DNA of 64,000 nt from Morinoia aosen (Eukaryota; Arthropoda; Malacostraca; Amphipoda; Talitridae), in NCBI GenBank assembly GCA_030386875.1, contig CM059558.1:10735501-10799500 (forward strand), read 5' to 3'. The position numbers were made by a program, and so were the translations under genes. This document shows, one piece after another, positions 43,617 through 54,610 of this stretch (its first letter is position 1; the number at the start of each line of letters is the position of its first letter). The notes below the pieces were generated by a model, which saw only the letters and a list, made by a program, of their open reading frames with translations, had not been told where the DNA came from and did no database searches.

Positions 43617-46490
43617 GTTATGAAAACAAAAATATGTGCTATATTTTTATGCATAAATAAATTTTTATTTGTGTGCTGCTACTGAATATAAAATCAGAAC
43701 ATGTAGGATGAAATCGTGAATTTTTTTGCGTTTTCGAAATGAAATTGATTTTTTTTACAGATATAATAACTACCGTGTTATTTCTATGCGGAATACAAGT
43801 GATACTTTTAAAGGAAATGACATTATTTCAAACCTTGATGGACGTGGTCGTGCATGAGCCTGTTTTTGATAAGTTCACAATTTTGTCCATAAACTGGAAC
43901 AAAAATTTCTTAGTTGGATAAGTGAATGGGGATTCTAATTTTTACAACTATTGAATTTGGGTAAACTAATAATATATTATAAACTATGTGAAATTATTTG
44001 AAATTTGATTAATTTAAATGCCGTCGATTGAGTTGAGAATGAAATTTTGATTGGTCTCTTTCCAGGAATATCAGATGTTTTAAAACCATTAAGATAGAGG
44101 TGTTATTAGCATGAACTTTTTTAGTGCTGAGTTTTGTACTTATTTAGTACTGAATTTTGTTAATTAATTTTGTTAATTTAAAAAACTTTCCAAGGAGACT
44201 TAAACTTATTCATTAGATCCTAGTAAATTTATTATTGATGCAAGTTTATATGCAAGTCAGAGTATCTCCACCGATCGACCTCGGTATCGTTACCAATGGC
44301 GGTCAACACATCACGAATGACGGCCTTATGACTCAGTGAAACCAATGAACATCGTTAAAAGCGTCGTTATGGAATTCCAGTTTTGCGTGGAAATTTTTTT
44401 ATTTTATATAGTTCAAAAGGAACACGATTGCTTTCATTTTATGTTCACATGAAATTTGAGATTCCAAGTTCTAAATACAAGCTTCAATGTTTTCACTGTA
44501 TCGAAACGTAAATTCTTACTTGAGAAATTGTTAACTTAGCACGAATTTGAGCTCAGTTTGAAACTAAAAGTGATTATAAAAATTATTTTCATTTGTTTGA
44601 ACATTTCTGACTAATAGAAATATGCATGCAAATATTAAATAATTTTTTTTCCATTCAATTTTATATATACATATGTTAGTAATTAACTTAGCTGCTTGAG
44701 CTGTGATCTGAGTCACAAACGTACAAACCTTTCAGCACACTACTTTAAAATAGATATTGCTGAAAATTTCTTCGAGTAAAAATGAAACTCTCACATTGTA
44801 CGTGCGTAGTAGTATGTAAATGAAAATTTCGATTTTCAGATTACAAGTGTTAAAAAATTATTCCTCAGTTTCAGAATAGGGAGAATGTTTCCTAACGTGG
44901 TATGAGACCTCAACTTTACGTAAAATAGAAGTAAGATACTATTTCGTCTGCTCTAATATTTTTTGATTTTTGTAGAAAAGTACGTACAGTTGTTCAAAAA
45001 ATTCAAGTCACTAGAATTGTCTGATTTTATAGCGTCTATAGCCTTGAACTGCAATTAGTAATATATAATGTTCTATTTGTCAAATATCAAAATAGTGTTA
45101 TTAAGCTGTATTGCCATAGTAATTTAATGAGAATTCTTATGTGCGATAATTATGGTAGAATTATTCTTTTGGCTGATACAACTCCAGAAAATATTTTGTT
45201 TATTCTAATGTAAGATGTTCTCTAACTTTGTGAGAACTCGTTATTTATGGACCTCAAAAATGATGAATAAAATATTTCCATTTATTCGAAAGTTCCTGGA
45301 TTTATTTGGAAACGTTCAAACAATCCTTGAAATATTTTATTCGTCACCTTCATTTTGTTACTTGTGTTGAAGTGAAAAACTAAATAAGCATTTTTAGGTT
45401 CTTTCTTGAATTAAAATGAAATCTTTCTGTATACAGATAAATCGGGATTTCATTTGTGCGAGATAAGGGTGAAAACTTATTTTCTTTTTCCAAATGAAAT
45501 TATTTTCATCACATTACGAGAAATTTATTATGAAACTTAACGCAGAACTAAAATATTTTCGTTCGTTTGAGTATTTCTAGACTTACATGGAAATGTGCAT
45601 ACAGTTGTAAATATTTTATTTTTATTAGTGAATTTTTTGTTTTATTCATGAGAAAAATGAGATTAAAAATTTCAAAGGTGTTGTGATAAACTAGAATTTA
45701 ATTTGTGCGTGATAACAGGCGTTGGAATTTTTCGTTTCAAAATGGAGAATTCTTGTGCTGAAGCGTGAGACCTTTACTTTCCAAGTTAAATGGAACTGAA
45801 AGGGGAAAATAAGATTGATTCTGATTGTTAGAATACTTCTCGATTATACTGAAATGTGCTCACAAACGTAGAATAATTTTGATCACTTCCAGTTCAGAGT
45901 AGATAAACATTCAGCGCTGAATTTGTTTCCACCATTTTTATTGCTTGAATCCAACTATAAATTTTCCGAGAATTAAAATGCAGTGAAAATGTGTCATTTC
46001 AGTGTTGAATAAAATGAGCAAACTAAACGGATGCTGTTTTTATTTGAACAGATGAATGTAAGATGTGGTTATGCTGAAGCCTCTGTTTAATGCGTGGAAA
46101 AATTTTAGTTATCTAATATGCAATTTAGCTTGAAATCACGGCTTTCTTCTTTTGATAAACATTCAAGGCATTGAAACCGTCACAATTAATCGATTTCATG
46201 TGTCATGTTAAAATACATAAAACGCTCTTGTGAGGAAGATCTTGTAGACGCTCTTAATTTATTCACAGATTTCATTTAATCTGTTTAACTCTACATAAAT
46301 TCGTGAAGTTTCTCTACACGACGGCATGAAATATTTTGTGTGTTTTTGTAAAATTGCAGAATACGCTGATTTTATAAGTAGTGTTTTTTTCCTGTTGAAA
46401 TATTGCGATAATTTAAAATTTAATGGTCAATGTGTGGTACAAAATAAGCCTCGAATGATTCATTAATTGTGCAAATACTAATTTTTCTTA
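43617..46490. repeat. Old AT-rich array of diverged units
   Basis: A recurring theme is (T)TTCATTTGTTTGA(G/A)(T/C)ATTTCT followed by GGAAATGTGCATACA and, further on, TTTGTGCG(A/T)GATAA. Clear occurrences lie near 44,590, 45,280, 45,555 and 45,825, the later ones about 270-290 bp apart. A related piece lies at 33,600 on the other side of Gypsy-C. No coding sequence is seen. A 60-codon frame at 43,739 is not supported. Confidence 0.45.
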
Positions 46491-46554
46491 ATTCAGAGGC
46501 AAGACAGAGGGGTATGGTAGGAGTAAGTTAAATCTATGTTTTGGGTTCCGTAGA

Positions 46555-46690
46555 TTTCCCCTAAGTGTGTCATGACTGCCCTAAGTGTGTCATGTAATAC
46601 ACTAAAGTGTGTCATGGCGCCTCCATGACACACAATTGTGTGCCGGTTTTGTGACAAACGTATGACACACTTAAGTGTGCCAAAATGACC
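46555..46690. promoter_or_regulatory. Cluster of AAGTGTGTCAT motifs in both orientations
   Basis: CTAAGTGTGTCATG occurs twice in direct orientation (46,562 and 46,582), with a third variant (CTAAAGTGTGTCATG) near 46,604. Then come CATGACACACAATTGTGTG and ATGACACACTTAAGTGTGCC. There are about six half-sites within 130 bp, partly as palindromes around TTAA or AATT. The spot lies just beyond the C-terminal end of the minus-strand P-like transposase, where subterminal transposase-binding repeats would be expected. The role is inferred. Confidence 0.45.
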
Positions 46691-46762
46691 CTATATTTTT
46701 TCTCAGTATGGTTATCAAGTGAAGTGAACAGTTTCTTTTGAATAAAAATGCGAAATGTAAAA

Positions 46763-47053
46763 TTAAGCATATGTAAAGTTAAAAATAATAGGATTCATAC
46801 TCATTGCAAGATCTTGCTGACATTTCTCATTAGCGATTGAAAAAATGTCAATTACATCATTTGATGGATAGATCAAGTGCACTTTCTCTTCAAGATCAAT
46901 GAACTTTAAGGAATCGTTATTGCCAGTACTTGGACAAAGGGCAATTATACATGATTCGCAACGAAGAACATTTTTAATTATTCTCACTATGCATCCTCCT
47001 ACATAAGAAACAAAATTATAAAAATACACTGAACTAGAAAAAAATTGGAACAA
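46763..47053 (-). pseudogene. P-like transposase, C-terminal fragment (minus copy)
   Basis: The 96-codon frame includes YVGGCIVRIIKNVLRCESCI and a later EKVHLIYPSNDVIDIFSIANEKC. In P/THAP9-type transposases the corresponding stretch reads Y-AGY-V-K------C--C, then a region ending in PS-DV--I----E. It follows the fragment at 47,212-47,813 in the right order, with a gap of about 160 bp that may be an intron or decay. Confidence 0.65.
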
Positions 47054-47211
47054 TTTTTTCTATGTTTGGTACATGTATCCTCCCCATGAATCATTACATT
47101 GAGCATCGTCATACATTATTCTATTCTTAGAACACGAATGGTTGAAATCTGTTACTGCGCAATATGAGATCAAGATAGATGAGTTGCTTCTACTAGATGC
47201 TGTTAAAATTG

Positions 47212-47813
47212 TTACATCTTCAAAGTTGTATAGTTACCATTAAGAACATATTTTATTTCGTTGTGAACAAATAGACGTTTATAGGAAGAAGCAAATTGTT
47301 TTGCTGTTGGGTTGTTATTGCAGCCTCCGCTACTCCCAATTTGTCTGAAAATTAATTTTAAATGATTTTGACTTATTTTATACGTGAGTAAAAACTTATG
47401 CCCAGTTTCAAATTGTTGTAAAATAAGATTTAAATGCTTTAAATGCAAATTAAAAATTCTATAAATCCTGTTCTCCTAACAGACTCGCACATTAGTTTGC
47501 AGGATGTTGGGCAGTAAAGTGATTTTATATACAAAGTGTCTTCATCTAGGGTTGAAAATACATTGCCGGCATTATTTGAGGTGATAGGTGTCTTATATCC
47601 ATAAGACAATTTATTTCTGGAATTTAATGTTTCAAAAACTCTATTAAATACTCTAATAATTTTTTTAGTTGCCTCACTAGCGTTAAAACCGTTAATATTA
47701 TTATTTGGGCAAAATTGCAATCCATCTGCAACGTGATATCCGTTGCAATCCATCTGCAACGGATTTTTTCTGCGAGTACTACTGGTCTTATACACAATGC
47801 ATGAAATAGTCAT
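47212..47813 (-). pseudogene. P-like transposase, catalytic-region fragment (minus copy)
   Basis: Two frames overlap by a few bases. The first (47,813-47,439) has CNGYHVADGLQFCPNNN, NAGNVFSTLDEDTLYIKSL and SVRRTGFIEFLICI, the last matching the R-TGF-GF motif of P transposases. The second (47,448-47,212) has FLLTYKISQNHLKLIFRQIG and GGCNNNPTAKQFASSYKRLFV with HNEIK. It matches the (T)YK-SQDHLE-FF...RGG-NNNPT-QF--AYR-LL series, the best-conserved part of the family. The acidic residue of DHLE, thought to be catalytic in P transposase, is Lys here. The THAP end and first catalytic residues are not visible. It is of a different subfamily from the plus-strand copy. Confidence 0.75.
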
Positions 47814-48059
47814 ATTGAAAAACTCGTCCTTGAACGCAGCGTGGATAAGCGGTGCCCTACCTCGCTGAATGACACGAACTGAGCCCCATCACAGTACAGA
47901 GAAGAGAAGTAACTTCATTTCCGGAGTTTTCTATTGTGACGTCATAACAATTGTGACGTTACTACGACAATCATCCACTCAGAGCACGGATGTGAAGCAC
48001 GTGACCTCTGTATGAATCGTGAGGGCTTTCACCACGGATGTCGTTTAACAATTGTTGTG
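47814..48059. promoter_or_regulatory. Shared spacer of the two head-to-head P-like genes, with CRE-like sites
   Basis: Only about 250 bp separates the minus and plus frames. It contains a perfect CRE palindrome TGACGTCA (47,937-47,944) and a half-site TGACGT (47,954-47,959), within two direct copies of ATTGTGACGT. No TATA box is apparent. A bidirectional promoter is inferred. CRE-like sites are also seen at 56,296-56,303. Confidence 0.4.
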
Positions 48060-48356
48060 ATGGCTATTCGTAAAAAAAGTGTTCTTACCAGAATTTTTCA
48101 AGTAACAGCAAAGACGACTCAAAGCTTCGGTTTTTCAACTTGCCTAAAAAATTATAACTAGAATGGATTGCTGCATCTGGAAATGAAAAGTTGAAAAGTT
48201 TATCTCTGAGTTGTTTGAGAACGCAACGATATATTTGTGCTAAGCACTTCCACCGGTCTGATTTCGCAAGAGCATTATCACCTTTAAAGGCTAAGAGTTG
48301 GCTGAATGAGGGTGCAATACCACAAAAATATGTTTACATTTTTAAGTCTGATGAAG
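48060..48356 (+). pseudogene. P-like THAP transposase, exon 1 (THAP DNA-binding domain)
   Basis: The frame from 48,080 reads CSYQNFSSN, KLRFFNLPKKL, LEWIAASGNEKL, RYICAKHFHRSDF and AIPQKY. This is the C-(n)-C-H zinc-binding THAP layout with its AVP/AIP-type end, which binds transposon ends. The only ATG nearby (48,060) is out of phase with this frame across a run of seven A, the first Cys pair is incomplete, and one TAA interrupts between PKKL and LEW. The exon ends at a good donor, GAAG|GTAAGT (48,356). The phase fits the acceptor at 50,379. Confidence 0.75.
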
Positions 48357-50379
48357 GTAAGTGTTTATTTGGGTACATTAGCCTGACCTAAGAAAGTTTG
48401 TTACCGTTATGATCATACTAAAATCTTCTCATTTTTAATTTATTGTACTTTGAAATTCGTCTACATTTTGGTGGGTTTTACTTATTCCTTTTGTGGATTA
48501 TTGGTTGGCTTTCATAACATATCAGTCACTTTATAGTATAGTTTCATGCTTATTTCCGAATGAGTTGCACTTTTATAACACGTTTATTAAGAGTTTTCAT
48601 TCCTTTGATATTCTCCAAAGTTTTTAATGTATGTGCTAATGTATTGGTCACCACGAAAGTGTTAAGTATTTGGTTTTCAGTTCTTTTCAATTGAAAATAA
48701 ACATATATTCCATTTAGAAAGAGCACACTACTTTACTATTATAAGTTCTGGAAATTTCAGTTCTCAAATATTACACTTCTTAATCAATGAAGAATGAAAG
48801 TTCAAGATCTTGAGTTTGATTCTTAATTTTAGTGTAGAAAGTCCAACATTGTTGGTGAACCTTTGTTTCCCTGCTCTTACATTTGTATAATAAATGGACT
48901 TCTGCCTGAAATTTTGCTGATACTTTGATTTAACATTTTTTCTGATAAAATTTGTTCTTGAATATCCTGCTATTTTTTGATAACAGTCATGAAGTTATTA
49001 ATTTGCTGTACAACTACCAAATTTGTAGATATTGACCTCAGAAATACCTATACCTAGTTATGATTCTTAAATCAAGGGTCATTGAAGTAAAGATCACAAG
49101 TGCTAATATAGCATAAATAATTGTAAACCCATTCTTAGCTGTATTTCATGTTGAATTTCATAGAAACAAAGTTCATTTTTAAATAAGGAGGATGAGATTT
49201 TGTCAGATATATAAACTAACACACAGTTGCTATAGTTGGTCAGAGCTTTGGGTTTTTCTCCAAACCTCACACTTGTGCCCCAAAAAATATAGTCCAAAAA
49301 CTGCAAACCTTACTTGAGCTTTTATCAAGGACAAGGTCGGTACTAAAAAACTTACAAGACAGAGCTAACAAATGAAAATACCCCTTTGAACTTTATCCTA
49401 GATCTGAACTCATACATTTTCAACCAATAAAGTAATCTAAGCATGTAAATACACGTCATTGTTGCTTCAAATATGCTGGATACAAGTATTAACAGCTCAA
49501 ACACAAATTTGCTTTTTGTTCAGTGATATATGAGATGTAGAATAATACCCCTGAATGAATTTTGAAAACAGTTATTTCTTGAAAAACAGAAGTTATAATA
49601 AATATGCAATATGAGCTTACATTGTTGTATTAAGTTCATTTTTCATCATTTTCCCATATTTTGTAAAATATCACTGAGTTGCTCAACATGTGAGGATGAC
49701 TAATTACCTAATGGTTCTTTTAGTATAAAAGGCAAGGGATATTAGAAGCTGAAAATATTCTAACTCTGTTTTTATTATATGCACTCATATATGTTTCTAT
49801 TAAAGTAGCAGTATATTTATACAACTGTCATATTGGTTACAATGTTCTGAAAAGTTTTCATGTTAGCTATGCTTATAAGGCACTGTGTAACAGTGATGGA
49901 TGTGTTTTGTTCATGAACTATTTAGGCTCAAATTTGATACCCTGATTCCTCACAACTCATTAAATGACAAAATTGTAAATCTTTTTATATGAATTATCAG
50001 TCATGTAAGAAAAAATGGAAATGATTCCCAACGAATAAAATACTGGACTGAAATAAAAACCACTCGAAGAAATAAATATTACTGGAAAAATATGAACAGC
50101 CCTAAATGAAATTGGATTTTAAAGAAATGGATTTAGGCAAACCTGATTGAAAGAGTTGTGTGTATCATTTATTTCTCATTGATTGTTATTTGAATATACT
50201 CGTTGTTCATACTTTTTTTTAATTCTCAACAATGGGGTATTTAGGTCTTAATTTTGCCAAACAATATTCAATTAGGGCAAAAGAGATTTTAGCCAACCCT
50301 TTGACAACCTCTCAGGTTTTAACAGAAGGAGAATGATTTCGCTGCAAAGAGCTAACTATGGGTTCTTTCTTTCTCACAG
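48357..50379 (+). other. Intron 1 of the plus P-like gene
   Basis: About 2.0 kb of AT-rich sequence between the GTAAGT donor and a polypyrimidine-rich acceptor (TTCTTTCTTTCTCACAG). It contains no recognisable gene. The 67-codon minus frame at 49,103 is unsupported. Confidence 0.55.
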
Positions 50380-53096
50380 CTAATGCTCAGCTCATGTTCC
50401 CTGCAAAGAGAGTTTCTCCATCAACCTCTGACGAGTCTCCGTTAAAAAAATGAGGACTATAATCAGAACACCTCTCAGAGCCCCAGCAAGAACGCCTGTT
50501 ATAAACCTTGTCAGAAGCCTGCCCAACAACCCAAATCAGCTTCCAATCAGCACCCCTGAGGCGGTTTTCCAGTCATAACCCCGAGAGTTACCCGCGTAAC
50601 TCTCATCGGGGTAACTCTCGACCAGATCCGAAAATGAAACTGTGAACACGATTTTGAGGTTACCCAAGCTATGTTTACAAACAGATTGCATCAGCTGCTA
50701 GTTGACGTAATCATTTGTGTGAAAGAAGCGTGTTGAAAATGAAGTTTTGAATCAATAAATGATTAATAATTGACCTATTACAAGCAAACGTGTATTTAAA
50801 TTGGTCATTAATTTTCAATATTACATTTCCTATGACGTAACCGTCAGCGGATATAGCTCTGCCTTGCTTTTGAATGTTTGATCTTAGATTTATTCGTTCA
50901 AATTATTTAATTGCATCGAAAGGGACTGCAGATTTTTCTGTTGCTACACAACGAAGAATCTTTAATTGAATGATATGTTGTTCGCCGTATTTTTAAGCAA
51001 TGTACATTAATCGTTATTGCTTATTCTCAATATGAAAACAAATGCTCCCGCATATCTAGTTATTTTACTCAATTTACAACTTTTAATAAAACTTTAGTAG
51101 CTTCTGCCTTATAATTTGTTAGCAACCTTCTTAAAATTGACGAAAAATTATTGTATTTGATGTAACGGATTTAGCAAATAATGAATCTAATGTGAAAGTT
51201 TGTCTGCGGTAGAATTTTGTTTTCACGAAGCTTTCTTCAAATGTTACTATTTTCATTCACCCTTGGATGCACGGTGACAACTGAATTTTAAACTCCAGTA
51301 ACTATAAGGTTTATCCATGTATTTGAACATGGATTAGTGACTTTTCCCAAATATTATCAACCTTTGTGTGATTATTTTTTACTTTAATAAAAAGGTTGGG
51401 GCCTAAATAACCAACTGTAACTAAATAAGAAAAGACTTGAATGCTTCTACCTGTCTAATATATATCGTGGTTCTATTCACAACTCGGAGGGCTCCTTACT
51501 TTCTTGATCATTGAGTATCAGGCGAACGCCATGTCCGCCTTTCAAAAATAGTTTTAGTTCATCGGACCTTGGCCAAAACGCTAGTTCCCCAAAAATTCCA
51601 GTGAGGCCACCTGAGTTTTACTAAACACTTCTACAAAAACCTAACATTTCAAGGGTAACTAAAATTACCTAATTTTTTTGTATATGCATCAATGATATTC
51701 AGTTTACTAACTATAATCCTAATGGTGCCTTCATCTTTCTTCTTTTTGAACATCTCTGTTGTGGTAAGGGATGCAGAAACTGAATATCATTGGTGAATAT
51801 AGAAAAATAATGTAATTTTAGTTACCCTTGAAATGTTAGGTTTTGTAGAAGTGTTTAGTAAAACTCAGGTGGCCTCACTGGAATTTTTGGGGAACTAGCG
51901 TTTTGGCCAAGGTCCGATGAACTAAAACTATTTTTGAAAGGCCGACATGGCGTACGCCTGATACCCAATGATCAAGAAAGTAAGGAGCCCTCCGAGTTGT
52001 GAATAGAACCACGATATACATTAGATAGGTAGAAGCATTCAAGTCTTTTCTTATTTAGTTACAGTTGGTTATTTAGGCCCCAACCTTTTTATTAAAGTAA
52101 AAAATAATCACACAAAGGTTGATAATATTTGGGAAAAGTCACTAATCCATGTTCAAATACATGGATAAACCTTATAGTTACTGGAGTTTAAAATTCAGTT
52201 GTCACCGTGCATCCAAGGGTGAATGCAAATAGTAACATTTGAAGAAAGCTTCGTGAAAACAAAATTCTACCGCAGACAAACTTTCACATTAGATTCATTA
52301 TTTGCTAAATCCGTTACATCAAATACAATAATTTTTCGTCAATTTTAAGAAGATTGCTAACAAATTATAAGGCAGAAGCTACTAAAGTTTTATTAAAAGT
52401 TGTAAATTGAGTAAAATAACTAGATATGCGGGAGCATTTGTTTTCATATTGATAATAAGCAACAACGATTAATGTACATTGCTTAAAAATACGGCGAACA
52501 ACATATCATTCAATTAAAAATTCTTCGTTGTGTATCAACAGAAAAATCTGCAGTCCCTTTCGATGCAATTAAATAATTTGAACGAATAAATCTAAGATCA
52601 AACATTCAAAAGCAAGGCAGAGCTATATCCGCTGACGGTTACGTCATAGGAACTGTAATATTGAAAATTAATGACCAATTTAAATACACGTTTGCTTGTA
52701 ATAGGTCAATTATTAATCATTTATTGATTCAAAACTTCATTTTCAACACGCTTCTTTCACACAAATGATTACGTCAACTATCAGCTGATGCAATCTGTTT
52801 GTAAACATAGCTTCAGTAACCTCAAAATCGTGTTCACAGTTGCATTTTCGGATCTGGTCGAGAGTTACCCCGATGAGAGTTTCGCGGGTAACTCTCGGGG
52901 TTATGACTGGAAAACCGCCTCTGGACTCACAGCCAGCACTTCAGGAGCAGTCCCTGTCATTACCCCAACAAAGATTTCAGTTAGAATTCCCATGAGGACT
53001 CCCATCAGAAACCCCTTCAGATCTTCAGTGGCAACCCAAGTCAAAGCCAGAGACACAAGTCCTGCCACAGTTTTGTCGAAGGCCTCCATCAATGCT
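50380..53096 (+). pseudogene. P-like transposase, linker exon, split by the palindromic element
   Basis: After the acceptor the phase continues as ANAQLMFPAKRVSPSTSDES. It leads into a Pro/Thr/Arg-rich linker with repeated RTPxR-type phrases (MRTPIRNPFRS after the insert, IIRTPLRAP before it). The exon is cut at 50,557/50,558 by the foldback element and resumes at about 52,922. It ends at the donor AATGCT|GTAAGT (53,096). Low-complexity linkers of this type lie between the THAP and catalytic parts of THAP9-like proteins. A TGA follows the KK of the first part. Confidence 0.6.
50558..52921. mobile_element. Foldback element: 2.36-kb near-perfect palindrome
   Basis: Two arms of about 1.14 kb (50,558-51,705 and 51,777-52,921) are inverted copies with only scattered single-base differences (about 97-99 per cent identical by eye), around a 71-bp loop. 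The ends read GAGGCGGTTTTCCAGTCATA. Just inside are several copies of GAGAGTTACC and its complement, which look like subterminal binding sites. There is no coding frame in the arms. It sits in the linker exon of the P-like gene, so it is younger than that gene. No target duplication could be defined. The class is unknown: MITE, foldback transposon, or the ends of a larger long-TIR element. Confidence 0.85.
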
Positions 53097-54125
53097 GTAA
53101 GTAGTAGCACTCCAGTGATGGTTGGAGTCAGGAGTGTTAATTTACCTTGCCTAATAAGTGAGCCTTTAGTGAAGGAGTAATGTATTTATCTATCGGAATT
53201 TTTTTTGTTATTTAAATTTTTAAAGTGGTCTTAAACTTTTGATCAGCAGTGTATATGTTTCCAATGTAGTTTCAAAAGATTGTAGTTCGATTAATGACTG
53301 CCCAAGGTTGATTCTAACAATTGTGTTACATTTAAAAAGTTTAGTTTTTTATGTTCGGATTGCTTCTTGTCTTAATAGTAGCTCAAACTTGTTCATAACG
53401 TAAAATCATAGACCTTTGTTTTTCATAACGATTTATTCTTCATGTGCTGAGCCTTCAACAACTGTTGTGTGGCTTGTGTGGTCATGATTGTTGATGTGTT
53501 CTAGCATTCTGGAGGTAACAATATAATTGAATCACAGAAGATGTGAGGAAAATAGGTGGTTGGGTCTCATAATGTGTAACGTATGAGACTTACGAGGTAT
53601 GCCAATTATCAGCTCTACTTATATATTCTGTATTACATATTGTTCCTGTTAAAATAAAAGTACACCGCTGTAAGCTTCTTCAAGGGCATTACGTTTTAGA
53701 AAGTTCTTTGTTGCTTAAGCTCAGCAGGCACCAGGGTCCTACTGGCGTGTTTAGTGTTCGTGAAGTATTTATGCTCTGTGTATATGCCTTAATGCATGGT
53801 TTTATCTTATAATTCAGGTTCCACGCATGTATGTGTAAAGGATCTTACATATAACCAGTCTTTTAGTTGATTATCAGTTCAAGAAATAAAGAGGTCTAAT
53901 AAAACTCAAGAAATACCTAGGCTAGCCGGGTATTATTACTTTTGAATTATAGAAATAGGTTTTTGACTACCTTGGTTTCTAATTACTAAATTATTCTATG
54001 AACATTCTGTTCGATTTTCTATTAATTTCGTGTAATTTCAAAGTACATTCCATAAATAATGAATTTCGCAATACACATTTATTCCTGTGCATGTGATTTA
54101 ATAGAGTGTGTATGTTTTATTTCAG
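53097..54125 (+). other. Intron 2 of the plus P-like gene
   Basis: About 1.0 kb between donor GTAAGT and acceptor TTTATTTCAG. Nothing else is recognisable inside. Confidence 0.55.
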
Positions 54126-54224
54126 GCACCTAACCCAACTTGTGTATCACAGTCTCAACAAATTGCTACTCCTTCAAATTTGGGTTCAACTGAGAAAGTT
54201 GAAAGAGATTCCTTCAACTGGACA
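54126..54224 (+). pseudogene. P-like transposase, exon 3 (linker)
   Basis: A 99-bp exon, exactly 33 codons, reads APNPTCVSQSQQIATPSNLG and on to ERDSFNWT. It keeps phase on both sides. It is bounded by an acceptor (TTTCAG) and a donor (GTGAGT). Ser/Gln-rich linker; no domain. Confidence 0.55.
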
Positions 54225-54610
54225 GTGAGTGTTGCTTGTTTTATACTGTCATCATTGCCATTTAAATCTTTTATATTTGTGTAGAACATTTATTAAAATC
54301 ACACATTAACTTTCCTCATTCTCCTATCTCTCTTTCTTCTCTTTCCCTCTCATTTATCCCCAACTCACCTTACCATTTTCCTCCACTTTCCCATTCATCT
54401 CGCTCCACCTCCATTTGATTTGTGTATTTTCAAATTATCAAGCCCCTAATATTTCTTCTTCCCTTCATATTCCTACAGTCCTACTTTCCTTCCCTGTCGT
54501 GTACAAATAACGTATCACATTCTACGTTACTTATTTTTGTTAGCGCCCGACCTCTTTTCATATAAATTTTCCCTCCATTGCCTTTTTGTTTATTTGTTCG
54601 TTTCTTCCAG
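54225..54610 (+). other. Intron 3 of the plus P-like gene
   Basis: A 386-bp intron with a long pyrimidine-rich stretch (about 54,310-54,490) and acceptor TTTCTTCCAG. Confidence 0.55.

Noticed and set aside
50558-52921. Palindrome as the inverted ends of a Polinton
   Set aside because: No capsid, polymerase or integrase sequence, and only 71 bp between the arms; a foldback or MITE description fits better.
50558-52921. Palindrome as a pure assembly artefact
   Set aside because: The arms differ at scattered positions, and unique P-like exon sequence flanks both sides; not fully excluded.
52788-53180. 130-codon plus frame as an independent gene
   Set aside because: Its first part is foldback arm and its second part is the P-like linker exon followed by a splice donor.
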